This document shows positions 33,773 to 44,039 of a DNA stretch of 64,000 nt, piece by piece. The stretch lies in NCBI GenBank assembly GCA_016271365.2, contig CM057450.1, positions 1,804,701,967 to 1,804,765,966 on the forward strand. Reading direction: 5' to 3'. The notes beneath the pieces are model-generated. The model did not search any database. It saw only the letters and a program-made list of their open reading frames with translations, and was not told the DNA's origin. The position numbers and the translations under genes were made by a program. Source of the DNA: Neoceratodus forsteri. Its lineage: Eukaryota; Chordata; Ceratodontiformes; Ceratodontidae. How positions within the stretch are numbered: position 1 is the stretch's first letter; the number at the start of each line of letters is the position of its first letter.

Positions 33773-35400
33773 GTGTCAGCCCGGGTCGACTCCCCCATTT
33801 CTGTAGGAGGCAGGCTGGCTTACTTTGTCCAGGACTGGATGTCTGTTACTTCAGACAAGTGGGTCCTGGAGGTGGTAAGCCAGGGGCTGGTTCTCAGCTT
33901 CAAGAAATTTCCAACGCTGAGGGCCAGATCTTTTCCACCTGCAAGCATCTCCGAAACCATTGCCCTAGAGGCAGAGGTTTCATCTCTACTGGCTCCAAAG
34001 GCTGTAGAGAGAGTTCCTACATTGCACAGGGGCAGAGGTCTGTACTCCAGGTACTTCCTTACCCCAAAAAAGACAGGGGAGTGGCGACCCATCCTAGACT
34101 TAAGATACCTGAACAAACATCTTTTAAAACCAAAATTCAGAATGGTGACTCTGGGAATAATCCTTCCCTCTCTAAGGCCAGGGGACTAGCTAGCCTTCCT
34201 GGACTTAAAAGATGCCTACTTTCACATTCCCATCAGGTTCTCCCACAGAAAGTACCTCAGGTTCGATTTGCCTTCAGGCCATTATCAGTTCAAAGCTATG
34301 CCCTTCGGCCTGACATCAGCTCCAAGGGTAGTCACAAAATGCCTAGCAGCAGTAGTGGCCTTTTTAAGAAGGAAAAATATTTCCATATTTCCATACCTGG
34401 ATGACTGGCTCATTGTGGGTCAGTCCCCAGACCAAGTCAAGTCAGACCTTCAAGTGCTCATTTCCAAAGGATTCCTTCTCAATCTTCCCAAATCAGTTCT
34501 TGAGCCTGTACAGCTCCTCACCTTCATAGGGGCAGAGTTGGATACAGCCAAACTAGTTCCAGTGATCCATACTCTGATCCAGGCTCTCCAATGGTGGCAG
34601 GATCAGGGCAACCTCAGGCAAGGAGAACCATTCGTCAATCAGTCTCACTCTGTGGTCCTAACCACGGATGCTTCTCTGTTTGGGTGGGGAGCCCATCTGG
34701 GGGCTGTCACAGCCCAGGGACTGTGGTCCCCTCAGGAATCCCTTCTTCATGTCAATCTCTTGGAACTCAGGGTGGTCTTTCTGGCCCTGCAAGCTTTCTC
34801 TCAGTCAGTGCAGAACAAGGTGGTTCAGGTCAGATCAGACAACACCACCACCACCATGTGGTACATCAACAAGCAGGGAGGCACTCTGTCCACAGCCTTC
34901 TGCACGGAAGACATGAAATTGTGGTCCCTAGCTTATTCTCTGCAGACCTCTCTGATAGCAGTCCACCTTCCAGGGAAGGACAGTGTGCTAGCAGATGCAT
35001 TGAGCAGGATCTCCCAGGGCCATCACGAATGGTCCCTGGACCCTCTGGTGTTGAAAGTGTTTTTTTCAAGGTGGGGCACTCCAGAGATAGATCTCTTTGC
35101 AGCCCCAGACAGTCACTAGCTTCCTCTGTTTTGTTGCAGACCCCCAGTATTGGGCTCAGTCCCTCTGGATGCTCTGGAGTTGAACTGGGAAGGAAAATTT
35201 CTATATGCCTTCCCTCCCTTTCCTCTACTGTTCTAGGTTCTGGTCAAGGTAAGGTCACAACCTTGCAAAGTGATTCTGATTGCTCCAGACTGGGCCAGAC
35301 AGCCTTGTTGGTACCCCTTGTTGCTGTCCCTAGCAGTCCATCTTCCCCTGTCTCTTCCCAGGAATTACAACCTGTTAACCTCCTCTCAGGGGAGGATTTG
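33773..35400 (+). pseudogene. DIRS A RT-RNase H-methyltransferase ORF
   Basis: Domains: RT (KKTGEWRPILDLRYLNKHLL ~34060-34120, LKDAYFHIPI, MPFGLTSAPR, catalytic PYLDDWLIVG ~34399-34428), RNase H (LTTDASLFGWGAHLG ~34657-34700, LELRVVFLAL, RSDNTTTTMW, DALSR) and a methyltransferase-like domain (RWGTPEIDLFAAP, WEGKFLYAFPPFPLL, APDW). It would copy element RNA and degrade the template. Stops: TAG 34187-34189 where copy B has Trp, TAG 35117-35119 where B has Gln, and TAG near 35235 where B has Lys. A ~216-nt in-frame deletion at ~34550 removes the RT-RNase H linker. Confidence 0.88.
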
Positions 35401-36489
35401 GTACCCCAATCTTTGGTCGCTCAATCTCAAGGCATGGCTCTTGAAGAGTTAGAGTATGCAGATTTGCATTTGTCCCAAGGGGTTATGGATATTCTGAAAG
35501 CCTCTCGAAAGCCTGCCACTAGAAAAACTTACAACTCCAAATGGAAAAGATTCAGCATTTGGTGTTCCAAGAATCATATATCCCCAGACACTGCTGAATT
35601 GTCTACAGTTCTGGATTATATGGTTAATCTTAATGGCCTAGGCCTCAGACCAGCTACTCTCAAAGTACATTTGTCAGCTGTTTATGCTTTTCTGTCAGCG
35701 GGAAAGCCTTCCTCACTGTCATCTCACCCTGTGTTCTGTAAATTTTTCAAGGGATTGCTTCATACCAGTCCCCCCTTTAGGGATCCTACCCCTGCTTGGG
35801 ATCTTAATGTTTGCATTGCTCATCTTATACAACCCCCTTTTGAGCCTTTGTCTTCAGTAGAGCTTAAGTGCTTGACTTGGAAAACTGTGTTCCTGGTAGC
35901 TATTACCTCTGCTAGGCGTATCAGTGAATTGCAAGCTCTGTCAGTGGAGCCTGATTTTTATCTATTCCATAGAGATAAGGTGGTCCTTAGAACTAATAGG
36001 AGGTTTTTACCTAAAGTGGTTTCATATTTTCATCTGAACCAACCTATGTCTCTCCCTGTGTTCTTCACTGATCATTCTTCTTCAGGAGAAAGAAGTTTAC
36101 ACAGTTTGGATGTTAAAAGAGCCCTTAGTTACTACATTGAGCGTACTAAGGCTCACAGGTTTGACTCCCTTCAGTTGTTTCTCACTTATGGGGAAGTGGG
36201 TAAGGGCAAACCTGCCACTAAGAGAACTATTGCCAGGTGGATTGTCTCTTGTGTTCAATTCTGCTATGAGAAGCTAGGCAAAATACCTCCCTCAGGCTTG
36301 AGGGCTCATTCGACTAGAGGTACAGCTGCTTCCCTGGCTGCGGCCAGGGATATTCCTTTGCTAGAGATATGTAAAGCAGCCACCTGGAAAACAGTCCATA
36401 CATTTACCAAGCATTACTCCCTGGACATCCAGGCTAGGAGTGATGTTCAGTTTGGAACAGCAGTACTGCAGAGCCTATTCCCAAGGTAG
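34591..36489 (+). CDS. DIRS A tyrosine recombinase ORF
   Basis: An open frame of 632 codons that overlaps the RNase H/methyltransferase frame, as is normal in DIRS. The N-terminal ~280 codons are mainly antiframe, and the true start is uncertain. The recombinase core begins near 35480 (DILKASRKPATRKTYNSKWK, SAM-like binding domain). Catalytic residues are Arg in SARRISEL (35908-35931), His-x-x-Arg in HSTRG (36307-36321), and His/Tyr in KHYSLD (Tyr 36415-36417). The C-terminus is QSLFPR. No stop in the catalytic domain. In the family it integrates the circular DNA intermediate. The only apparently intact large transposon ORF here. Confidence 0.88.
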   Translation: MVAGSGQPQARRTIRQSVSLCGPNHGCFSVWVGSPSGGCHSPGTVVPSGIPSSCQSLGTQGGLSGPASFLSVSAEQGGSGQIRQHHHHHVVHQQAGRHSVHSLLHGRHEIVVPSLFSADLSDSSPPSREGQCASRCIEQDLPGPSRMVPGPSGVESVFFKVGHSRDRSLCSPRQSLASSVLLQTPSIGLSPSGCSGVELGRKISICLPSLSSTVLGSGQGKVTTLQSDSDCSRLGQTALLVPLVAVPSSPSSPVSSQELQPVNLLSGEDLVPQSLVAQSQGMALEELEYADLHLSQGVMDILKASRKPATRKTYNSKWKRFSIWCSKNHISPDTAELSTVLDYMVNLNGLGLRPATLKVHLSAVYAFLSAGKPSSLSSHPVFCKFFKGLLHTSPPFRDPTPAWDLNVCIAHLIQPPFEPLSSVELKCLTWKTVFLVAITSARRISELQALSVEPDFYLFHRDKVVLRTNRRFLPKVVSYFHLNQPMSLPVFFTDHSSSGERSLHSLDVKRALSYYIERTKAHRFDSLQLFLTYGEVGKGKPATKRTIARWIVSCVQFCYEKLGKIPPSGLRAHSTRGTAASLAAARDIPLLEICKAATWKTVHTFTKHYSLDIQARSDVQFGTAVLQSLFPR

Positions 36490-36539
36490 GTTTGATTCCC
36501 TCCTCCATGGAGGTACTGCTTGGTAGTCTGCAATAGTCA

Positions 36540-36641
36540 GAATACAGCAAGACTTCATGTTGTTTGAAGAAAAAATTACTCACCTTAGTAATTATGTTTC
36601 TTCTAATGGAGTCTTGCTGTATTCTGACCTCTCTCCCTACC
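36540..36641 (+). repeat. DIRS A internal complementary region
   Basis: The first part (to GTTTGAA, ~36569) is the reverse complement of the outer left end (30765-30797). The second part (AAAATTACTCACC to TATTCTGAC) is the reverse complement of the outer right end (~37030-37091). This junction of both ends is the template DIRS uses to complete and circularise its DNA. Confidence 0.9.
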
Positions 36642-36884
36642 TCTCCTCTCAGAACCTGTTTTTGGGAAGTGGGCTGGCAGATGCAGTGTTGCACCCCAGG
36701 CATGCATTTGGGTACTCCCTCCTTTTAGAGAGGGGGAGTGGGTTATATTATTAATTTAACAGTCTTAAGTTGTTCACTAACTGGTTTTTGATTTTGGATT
36801 TCTTGACTTGAGTTTTTTGGTGATCCAAAATATTTGTTTGCCATTTGGCTAGTAGAAATTTTATAATTTCCACATAGTAGTTAG

Positions 36885-37091
36885 TATCAACTCGTAAGAA
36901 TATGTCAGTTGTGCTTCAAAGTGCAGCAGACAGAGGTTTGAACCAAGCTCGAGCTCAATGTTCTATGCTCTGCATAGAAAATTAACCATCTTCTTTCCTG
37001 GGCAATTTGAGTGCTGGGGCTAACTGCGATAGTCAGAATACAGCAAGACTCCCTTAGAAGAAACATAATTACTAAGGTGAGTAATTTTTTT
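36885..37091 (+). repeat. DIRS A right inverted terminal repeat
   Basis: Reverse complement of the left repeat for ~160 bp, followed by a right-end extension AATTACTAAGGTGAGTAATT. That extension is itself palindromic and contains AAGGTGAGTAA, a good 5' splice-site match on the plus strand. Confidence 0.88.
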
Positions 37092-38439
37092 CATCTTGGA
37101 GATGAGGCAACTGGTGTTTACCAATGAAAGGGTCTGGAAAGGGCTAGTAGCCCTAAGCAAGCAATAACACATGACGAGGTATGTGTTACTTGCTGATAAA
37201 GAGCGCCTGAGGGTATACTAAGGCGCGAGGCTTCGCCCGTGTATGGCGCCTTGATCACCTTTCAACTGCATAACCCACGCCAGAGTGTGTTATTACGCTT
37301 ATAAAATGGCTACTCTGGTAAATAAGTTAATTAAAAAATGCATATAAGAAGTAGATAAAAAGAGTAAGAAATATGATTATGCATTACACAAAAAAGAAAA
37401 AGTAGCTCCAATCACTGTTTTGGTATGGAGCTGTTTAATTAAAACTTACTACAGAACATTGGTGTCTGTAATGTAGCTGTAGTCCACAGCAACCCCATTC
37501 ATAAAAAAACCTCTAAAAACCTCTTTTTTTTTTCCCCTCAAATATTTCATAGTTTGCCCCCCCCCCCATTTCAGTTAAGTGCAATGGGAGCAAGCGTGTC
37601 ACGTAGTAGCTCAGGCAAGTAGTGGGACATTTTTTTTTTCCCCTCTGCAACAGACAGAACATTTTTTGTGTCGCCTTACTTTTTTTACAGCTTTGTGCTG
37701 TTACAGTAATGTTTTTCAATGACTGGCTGGCTGGGTAGCTGGTAGCAAGTGTGTCCCTCAGCAGCTGCTGTAGGTTGTGGTTTCCGGCTTCGCGGTTCAT
37801 GTAAGCGTGAGGAAGATAAAGTCAATTTTTTTTAAATATTTTTTCTTTTGCGGTTACAGTATTGCACTGGTTTTTACATGGGGACTTATGGGCTTTTGCA
37901 GGTGTCGTAGGAGGAAAAGGTGTTATGGGGGGAAGTGAGTTCAAATCAGTATGTATTGCAGCGTTTTAAATAATTGAGTAGCAGGTTTTTTCTGGGGACT
38001 ATACTAACTGTACAGAAAGTATTTATATAGATTTTCTAGAAGTGATGTGTTTGTTAAACACAGTGAGGCAAGAGCTATGCATTTTCACAAAGATTTAGCA
38101 CTTTTATGAACAAAACGCTAATCAATTTTTAGAGTTAAATAAATCCCTGGTGTTGTGTTACTTTTTGAGCAGTGGGACTGAGAGCTGTGACTCCGAGAAG
38201 CAGTGAGTATATCATTTTGTACGTTAAGATACCATTAACACCCACTGGTATCCGTGGGTTCTGCATTCGTTCCATTGTGTGTCTCAGTGCACCTTGTGTG
38301 TTTCTGTCCAGCCGGTATCATAGTTCAGCGCTGAGGAGCTGTACTGGCCAGGAAGAGAGTGGTGGCTTGGATGGATTTTGTGATGTGCTGTGGTTTGGTT
38401 GGCACAATTAGTGCCGGTTGGCATGATACATCCTGATAA
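37092..38439. other. Unassigned sequence
   Basis: 37150-37190 contains an imperfect hairpin (AAGCAAGCAATAACACAT with ATGTGTTACTTGCT), followed by a GC-rich stretch GGCGCGAGGCTTCGCCC (~37222). T- and C-runs lie at 37522-37570. A minus-strand ORF (37513-37800) has no recognisable product. Confidence 0.35.
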
Positions 38440-40035
38440 TGACACGGCTGAAAACTACTTTCAGCCAATCAGGATGCTTGATTTCTTTAGCCTATTTTAT
38501 AAAGATAGATAAGATCATGAGCCAGATGGGATGCATCAGGGGGTTCATACTGAGGTTTGTACTGAGGTATTTGGAGCAGAGAAAGGCTAGATACCCATAT
38601 GAACTGCTCTCCATTAGTTCAGTGGTAGTATTTTGTTGTTTTGATAGATATTATGTGTTGTGGGTGCTCAAGGAATTGGAATCTAAACTAGCTGCACTCC
38701 TGGTAGGACTGTTCAGAAGCTCAGTTCATACAGGGATATTTTCCAAAGACAGTAGGGTAGCAGATGTAATCCCACTCCATGGGAGGGGGAGACATGAAGC
38801 AACTGGGTAACTGCAGACCTGTTGGTTTTACCTCTTTTGTGGTAAACTAATAAAGACTCTAGTGAAAGAGAACCTCGTGGATTATCTGGAGAGCAACAGA
38901 CTCCAGGATAGTAAAAAGCATGGTTTCATAGCAGGGAGCTGTTGCCAGGCCAACCCAGTAGTTTTCCTTGAGTGGGTGACAAAGGTAGTGGATAAGGGCC
39001 ATGCCACGGATTTGCTCTTCTTCGATTTCAACAAGGCTTTCAACTCTGCACCTCACAGAAGGTTGAAGAGCTTAGAACATCTGTGTGCAGCAAAGGACAC
39101 AGTTAAATGGGCGAAAAACTGGTTGGAAGAGAGGCAGCATAGGACTATGGTTAATGGAGTTAAATCAGAAGAGAGATCACGGATGGGGTGCCACAGGGAT
39201 CATTTCTGGGTCCTGTCCTCTTCATTGTTTTTATTAGCGACATAATAGAATGAATTCAGGCAAGATGCATCTCTTCGGAGACTACACTAAACTGTGTGGT
39301 AGGGTAGATAGCAAGGAGGGGATCAGAGAGATTTTGAGTGATCTGCATGGGCTAGAGAGGTGGTCTAAGGTTTTGCAGTTGACATTCAATGCCAGATAGT
39401 GCAGAGTGATGCACCTAGGTAGCAAGAACCCCAGGATAGAGTACTGGATGGGAGGGGTAAAGCTGGTTGCGACTGCTGAGGAAAGAGACCTAGGAGTCAT
39501 CATTATTGACTCCTTAGAACAATCAAACTAGTGTAATAAAGCCCATAGTAAGGCAAACAGGATGCTGGGGAGTATCAGAAGGGGTACAGACAGCAGAAGA
39601 AAAGAGATATTACTCATCTCTGTAGATCACTGGTAAGGCTGCACCTTGAGTACTTTGCCCAGTTCTGGAGTCCTCACCTAAGGAAAGACGAGGACAAGCT
39701 GGAGACAGTGTAATGTAGTATGACCAAAATGATTCAGGGTCAGCAGGGCAGATCTTACGAGGATTGTCTGAAAGCATTAAACATGCACTCGTTGGAGGTC
39801 AGACGAGAGAGGGAAGATACAAAAGAGACCTTCAAGTTCCTGAAATGAATAAACAAGGTAAACTGTAAGGAACTATTAAACATGAGTAACGGAACACAGG
39901 GGGGGGGCATGAGTGGAAACTGTTGGGGCCATTTAAGAGGGACGGGAGAAAGTTATATTCTATGGAAAGGGTGGCTGAGTCATGGAACAGTCTACTAGCT
40001 AATGTGGTAGGCACCAAAACCATTAATAATTTCAA
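38440..40035 (+). pseudogene. CR1 RT, 5'-truncated
   Basis: Plus-strand pieces: LVGLFRSSVHTGIFSKDSRV and ADVIPLHGRGRHEA (~38697-38805), LVDYLESNRLQDSKKHGF (~38871-38925) and LLFFDFNKAFNSAPHRRL (~39015-39065, RT Asp). Then ERDLGVIIIDS, LRKDEDKLE-like sequence and a tail resembling TWNSLLANVVG (~39980-40020). The VPQGSxLGP motif is only partly kept (GCHRDHFWVLSSSLF in this frame), and the YADD box is lost in frameshifts. Decayed CR1, no function. Confidence 0.75.
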
Positions 40036-40939
40036 GTGAAGGGTTTAGTCATTGTTCTGGGTGGTAGCAGTAGGCCGGGTAACATAAGGGTGGATAGTGA
40101 GAACTGGAACCCCGTATTGAAAGTAGGTCCGGGGTTTGATAGGTTGCTGTGGACAGACTGGATAGACTATCAGTCTTTCTCTCTCCTAAGCTGGTCTCCG
40201 GGCATCCATGCAGATGGACTGTACCTCCTGATGCACACGTGCAGGCAGGAATTCAGAATTCTGCAGCTGTGATATCCACCCCTCCACTTCCTGTTCTCAC
40301 CAGTTTACTTCCTGCCTTCCAAACAGCAGGTACTCTGTAGCAGAGCTCTGTCACCACGTGGCAGGGCTGAAGACAGCAGACTGTGGGTCTTAATTTCTAT
40401 TTCTGTTAGGATTTCTGAGGAAATGCAGCATTTATTCAGTGCTCCTGTATGGGTTCCAGTCTCAGCCTTACAAGCTGCACAGACTGGCCCCACATTCACC
40501 GTGGAGTTTTCCCACGTTTTTGGGCTCATCTTTAAAAATTTAAATTTTACCTCTGGGACTGGGGTTTTTCTCTTAAGCCGTTTTCACGACAGTCGGAGGG
40601 ATAAGGAATCGCTTGGGAGCACTAAATGCTCAGTGGCACAGCTTTTTTCATTTGTCGATGGCTGGCTTGCATCGCCATTCAGCTGCTTGTCGATGGTGGG
40701 CCTGCAATGCTTTCACAGCCGCTCGTTGACATTCTATGCTCTGTTGTCGACGAGCACTTCTATTCAGGAGCAGCGGTATTCAGATTCAGCGGAGCCTTCA
40801 GAAAAGCTGTGCACCCTGTCCCCCCAGCAGAATCAGGGAATTCAAGAATCCATGGGAATTCAGCATCAAAGGTACCCCGTTGGTGGCCCCCCCTCCCCAG
40901 ATTGTACTGTATTTACCGCAACCCTCTGTCTCTCGTCTG
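40036..40939. other. Unassigned sequence
   Basis: An ORF of 174 codons at 40423-40947 has no recognisable domain. GTCGATGG recurs (~40657 and ~40690) and TTGTCGACGAG lies near 40743. No gene or repeat assigned. Confidence 0.3.
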
Positions 40940-41220
40940 TTAGCTAGTTCCTAGCCCAGTTCACCAACTTGTCTTCCATGCTCAGACTACCAATCTTGTT
41001 AACAAGCCTCTTATGGGAGACGGTGTCGAAGACCTTGCTGAAATTGAGGTAAGCGACGTCCACGTCCCCCCCCCCATTAACTTCCTTCATCACCCAGTCA
41101 AAGAAATCTATCAGATTCGTCTGACATGACCTACCCGCTGTTAGGCCTGACCAGAGTTTTATATAATGGCATCACTACCTCCCTTCTTCTGCTGGTGACA
41201 CCCCTGCCTATGCACCCCTT
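40940..41220 (-). pseudogene. CR1 RT fragments
   Basis: Minus-strand translation of 41100-40950 gives DFFDWVMKEVN...VDVAYLNFSKVFDTVSHKRLV, the CR1 RT catalytic region. Bases 41220-41150 match another part (GCHQQKKGGSDAII-type), also seen at 20930-20990 and 25145-25200. The two pieces are adjacent but not collinear, indicating internal deletion. Confidence 0.65.
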
Positions 41221-41221
41221 G

Positions 41222-42360
41222 TAATTTTTTCACATTTTGACCCCAAATTTTCAACATAGTCTTCTTATCACTGTATCTCATAAACCCCATAGGTGAAAAT
41301 ATCTTAATCTGTGGCAAAACACCATTCCACGCCACAGGTGTGGAAACTCATTTTGAGTAGGATGTGTGAAATGACAGCTATATTGTTCATGAGGTTGTGT
41401 GAAGAAATGGCTAGGTTGAAAATTTGGAGTCAACATATAAAAAAATTGGCAAAGTTACACACGTGAGTAGGAAAATTTCAATGAGCACGTGTAACTCTGT
41501 CGTTTGTTGATATTTTTGCTCCAGATTTTTAACCTGGGCTTTTTGGGACCCCACCTCATGAACAGCGGTGCTATCATTTTGTTTTTCAATCCCGAAAGGT
41601 GGTTGCACGCATCGGCTACGCCATTCCATGCCACAGGTGCATGAACATGTTTTGGGTAGGATGTGAGAAATTACGGCTACACTGTTCGTGAGGTAGTGTG
41701 GAATAATGGCTATGTTAAAAATTTGGAATGATAATATTAAAAATTGACCAAATTATGCTCGTACATAGAAAAATTTTAGTTGGCGTACGTGACTTGGGTG
41801 TTTGTTGATATTTTTGCTCCAAATTTTCAACATGGGCTTTTTGGGACCCCACCTCATGAACAGTGGCAATGTTGTTTCAGTACTCTATCCCAAAAAATTA
41901 TTTTTCACAGTGACTGCGCCATTCCACGTCACAGGTGCGAAAATATGTTTCAGCCAGGATGTGTAAAATGACAGCTTTTTACTGCTCATGAGGTGGCGTG
42001 AAACAATGGCTGTGTTGAAAATTTAGAGTCAAAATATTAAACAATAACCAAAGTTCCGTGCATGCATATAAAAATCTCAATGAGCACATGTAACACAGCC
42101 ATGTTTTGGTATTTTTACACCAGATTTTGAACATGGGCTTTTTGGGACCCTCACTTCATGAACAGTGGCACTGTTGTTTCCTTAATTGGTCCAGAATGGT
42201 GATTCCGCACAGCAACTGCGAAATCACCTTTTGGGACTGAGTAATGAAATGACAGTGACAGTGTTCTTGAGGTGGGGTCCCAAGAACTCCATGTTGAAAA
42301 TTTGGTGCAAAAATCTCAAAAAATGGCTGAGATATCAACATAAGTTGAAACCGCCATTGA
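41222..42360. repeat. Tandem array of four ~300-bp palindromic monomers (array 1)
   Basis: The anchor TTTTCAACAT..GGGCTTTTTGGGACC recurs at ~41251, 41529, 41827 and 42128, giving periods of ~278, 298 and 301 bp. Each monomer is an imperfect palindrome: arm CCAAATTTTCAACATGGGC to CACTGTCATTTC is mirrored by AAATGACAG to GTTGAAAATTTGG. The last monomer (42110-42320) folds into a hairpin with ~95-nt arms. Monomers differ by point changes and small indels. No ORF spans the unit. The array continues into shared unique sequence. Confidence 0.9.
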
Positions 42361-43493
42361 CAGCCATTATACAGCGCTTACCTGGATTCCTTCAGTTCAT
42401 GGTTCGGCTGTGAAGACTGCAGATGTGTCCCGGTCCACAGAAGATCACAGCCACTGACCTTGGAGAGTAAGTATAGGGTAAGAGGGGGTAAGGGGAGGTG
42501 GGTGCGCAGAGGGAGGGTCTGGATGGGGAAGGGGGACGGGGAGACGATGAGGGACTATTTTCTTTTTTACAGGGTTAAAACAAAATAAAGACGTCAGGGG
42601 GACTTTTTTTTTTTCTAAGAACAGGAATGTTTCAGGACACTGGGGTTGGGTTCCACAGCGATGGTGGGGTACTAATGACTGGGGACACTGGGAGTGGGCT
42701 CCCCAGTGTCCCGAACTGCTGGGGATGGGGGACCTGACTGGTGACTCTGGGAGTGGGCTCCCCAGTATCCCATACTGTTGGGGGGGGGTTCTTCCACTGC
42801 CGACATGGGGATTGGGCCCCCCGATGTCGGCAAAGATAAGTGGAGGGACTGTGTTAAAATTTGCCTCCCCATATTCCTAACTGTTTTGTGCAGTTAGCCT
42901 TTTGCGCCCTGGCACCCCAAACAGCTGCAATGTTGTGTGCCAAACACCAGCACTGGCCAGGGAGCACTTTGTAATCCCAGCCCGTACGGAGCTCAGGCTA
43001 TGGCCTGCTCCCTGTGGGCAGGAGAGGAGGACGGAAACTTGTCAGAAGGTGGAGGAGGCCAGTCGCCATCTGCACATGTAATCGCCCTATGGGGCCGTGA
43101 AGCAGCAGAGGTGGTGGCAGGCTGCTCTCTGTAGAGAGCGAAGGAGACAAATATTTAGTCTCCTCAGTAGAGCTGCACTACTGCTACAGGTGCCTCACTG
43201 AGGACTTTGGTGCTGGTCCGGGGGTGGGTACCATTGGGAGGCAGCAAGTGCTGCAAGGCAGCTAACTTTAAAACCCCCCACTGGACTTTTTCTTATGTTG
43301 GTGGGAGGCAGGGGGCTCATTTTGTGACTCGATCCCAATCGATTGTAGCATGGCGGGGGTGGGGGGGAATAGGGGACAGAGCTGTTGGCTTTATGCTAAT
43401 GAAAGAAAGGAAGCACTGTTATTGGAGTGCTTCATTTCTTTCAACTAGAGAACAGCTTCCATCTGTGAAACTGTGACTAGTATCACAGTCTGG
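42361..43493. repeat. 3' segment of palindromic repeat unit, copy 1
   Basis: Contains CCATTGACAGCCATTATAC (~42355-42373), ACAGAAGATCACAGCCACTG (~42437) and AGTAAGTATAGGGTAAG. A G-rich block (42484-42545) and a cluster of GC hairpins (42681-42712, ~42740-42771, 42799-42831) follow. The order recurs at 54550-55150 (copy 2). Beyond ~42860 similarity to copy 2 is weak. No coding domain recognised. Confidence 0.65.
42511..42541 (+). other. G-quadruplex-type motif
   Basis: Four G-runs of three or more with loops of 1, 7 and 2 nt (GGGAGGGTCTGGATGGGG then AAGGGGG). A similar but looser G-rich block is at ~54652-54720 in copy 2. Confidence 0.55.
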
Positions 43494-43670
43494 TTCAACC
43501 AACATGACGTCTTGCTGTATTCTGACATTCTGCAGTTAGTGCCAGCCTTTAAACTGCCTTGGAGAACATAGGGTTAATTTTCTATGCAGTGCATAGAACA
43601 TTGAGCTCGAGCTCGGTTGAGGTCTCTGTCTGCAGCCCTTTGAAACCCAACTGTCAGATTCTTTATTCGG
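43494..43670 (+). repeat. DIRS B left inverted terminal repeat
   Basis: Starts TTCAACCAACATGACGTCTT and is the reverse complement of ~48970-49115, sharing GAGCTCGAGCTCGGTTGAGG with the right end. Confidence 0.88.
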
Positions 43671-44039
43671 CCTCACTGAACAGTCGCTCCGGAGATTTCT
43701 CCTTCAGCTCGGTTCGAAAGTTGGTTAAAGTTGTTGGTTTTAAGCCGAAATTATTCCACATAGTCGGTTCAGTCTCTGTCTGCGGTACCGTGAGTACTAA
43801 ATAGGTTTTGTCTGAATTCTGTGTGGAAATTGTAAAATTGTTTGATCGGTTCAGCTGAACCGATCACTTTTAATGAATTCTTGTATTTTGCTTTAGAGTG
43901 TGGTTACCGGTACTTATCAGTTCAAAAAAAAAAAAAAAAAGTGTTTTAAACGTTTTTTTACAATACCCGTGACACGGTTAGGAACCGATAAGGGAGTCTT
44001 GTCTGGTGGTTGCCAAAAAGGGTAAGTTTGGTTAGGTTG

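Larger units (their letters stand above)
30765..37091 (+). mobile_element. DIRS retrotransposon copy A
   Basis: DIRS elements integrate by tyrosine recombinase through a circular intermediate and make no target duplication. This copy has the full architecture: inverted terminal repeats (30765-30935 and ~36885-37091), a gag-like ORF, overlapping RT-RNase H-methyltransferase and recombinase ORFs, and an internal complementary region (36540-36641) complementary to both outer ends. Insertions are a CORE-SINE (31446-31672) and a tRNA-type SINE (32386-32967). Relative to copy B it lacks ~216 nt of the RT-RNase H spacer. Stops break the RT and methyltransferase frames. Confidence 0.93.

Noticed and set aside
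34668..34916. Additional ORFs in other frames of the DIRS RNase H region
   Set aside because: Shadows of the overlapping RNase H and recombinase frames.
36101..36489. Phage or bacterial integrase
   Set aside because: The recombinase sits in a full DIRS retrotransposon with inverted ends and RT, so it is the DIRS enzyme.
37513..37800. Minus-strand 95-codon ORF as a transposase fragment
   Set aside because: No motif of a known transposase could be identified.
40423..40947. 174-codon ORF as a host exon or gene
   Set aside because: No recognisable domain and no clear splice context; composition looks non-coding.
41222..42360. CRISPR array
   Set aside because: Monomers are ~300 bp with no short repeat and spacer structure, in a eukaryotic genome.
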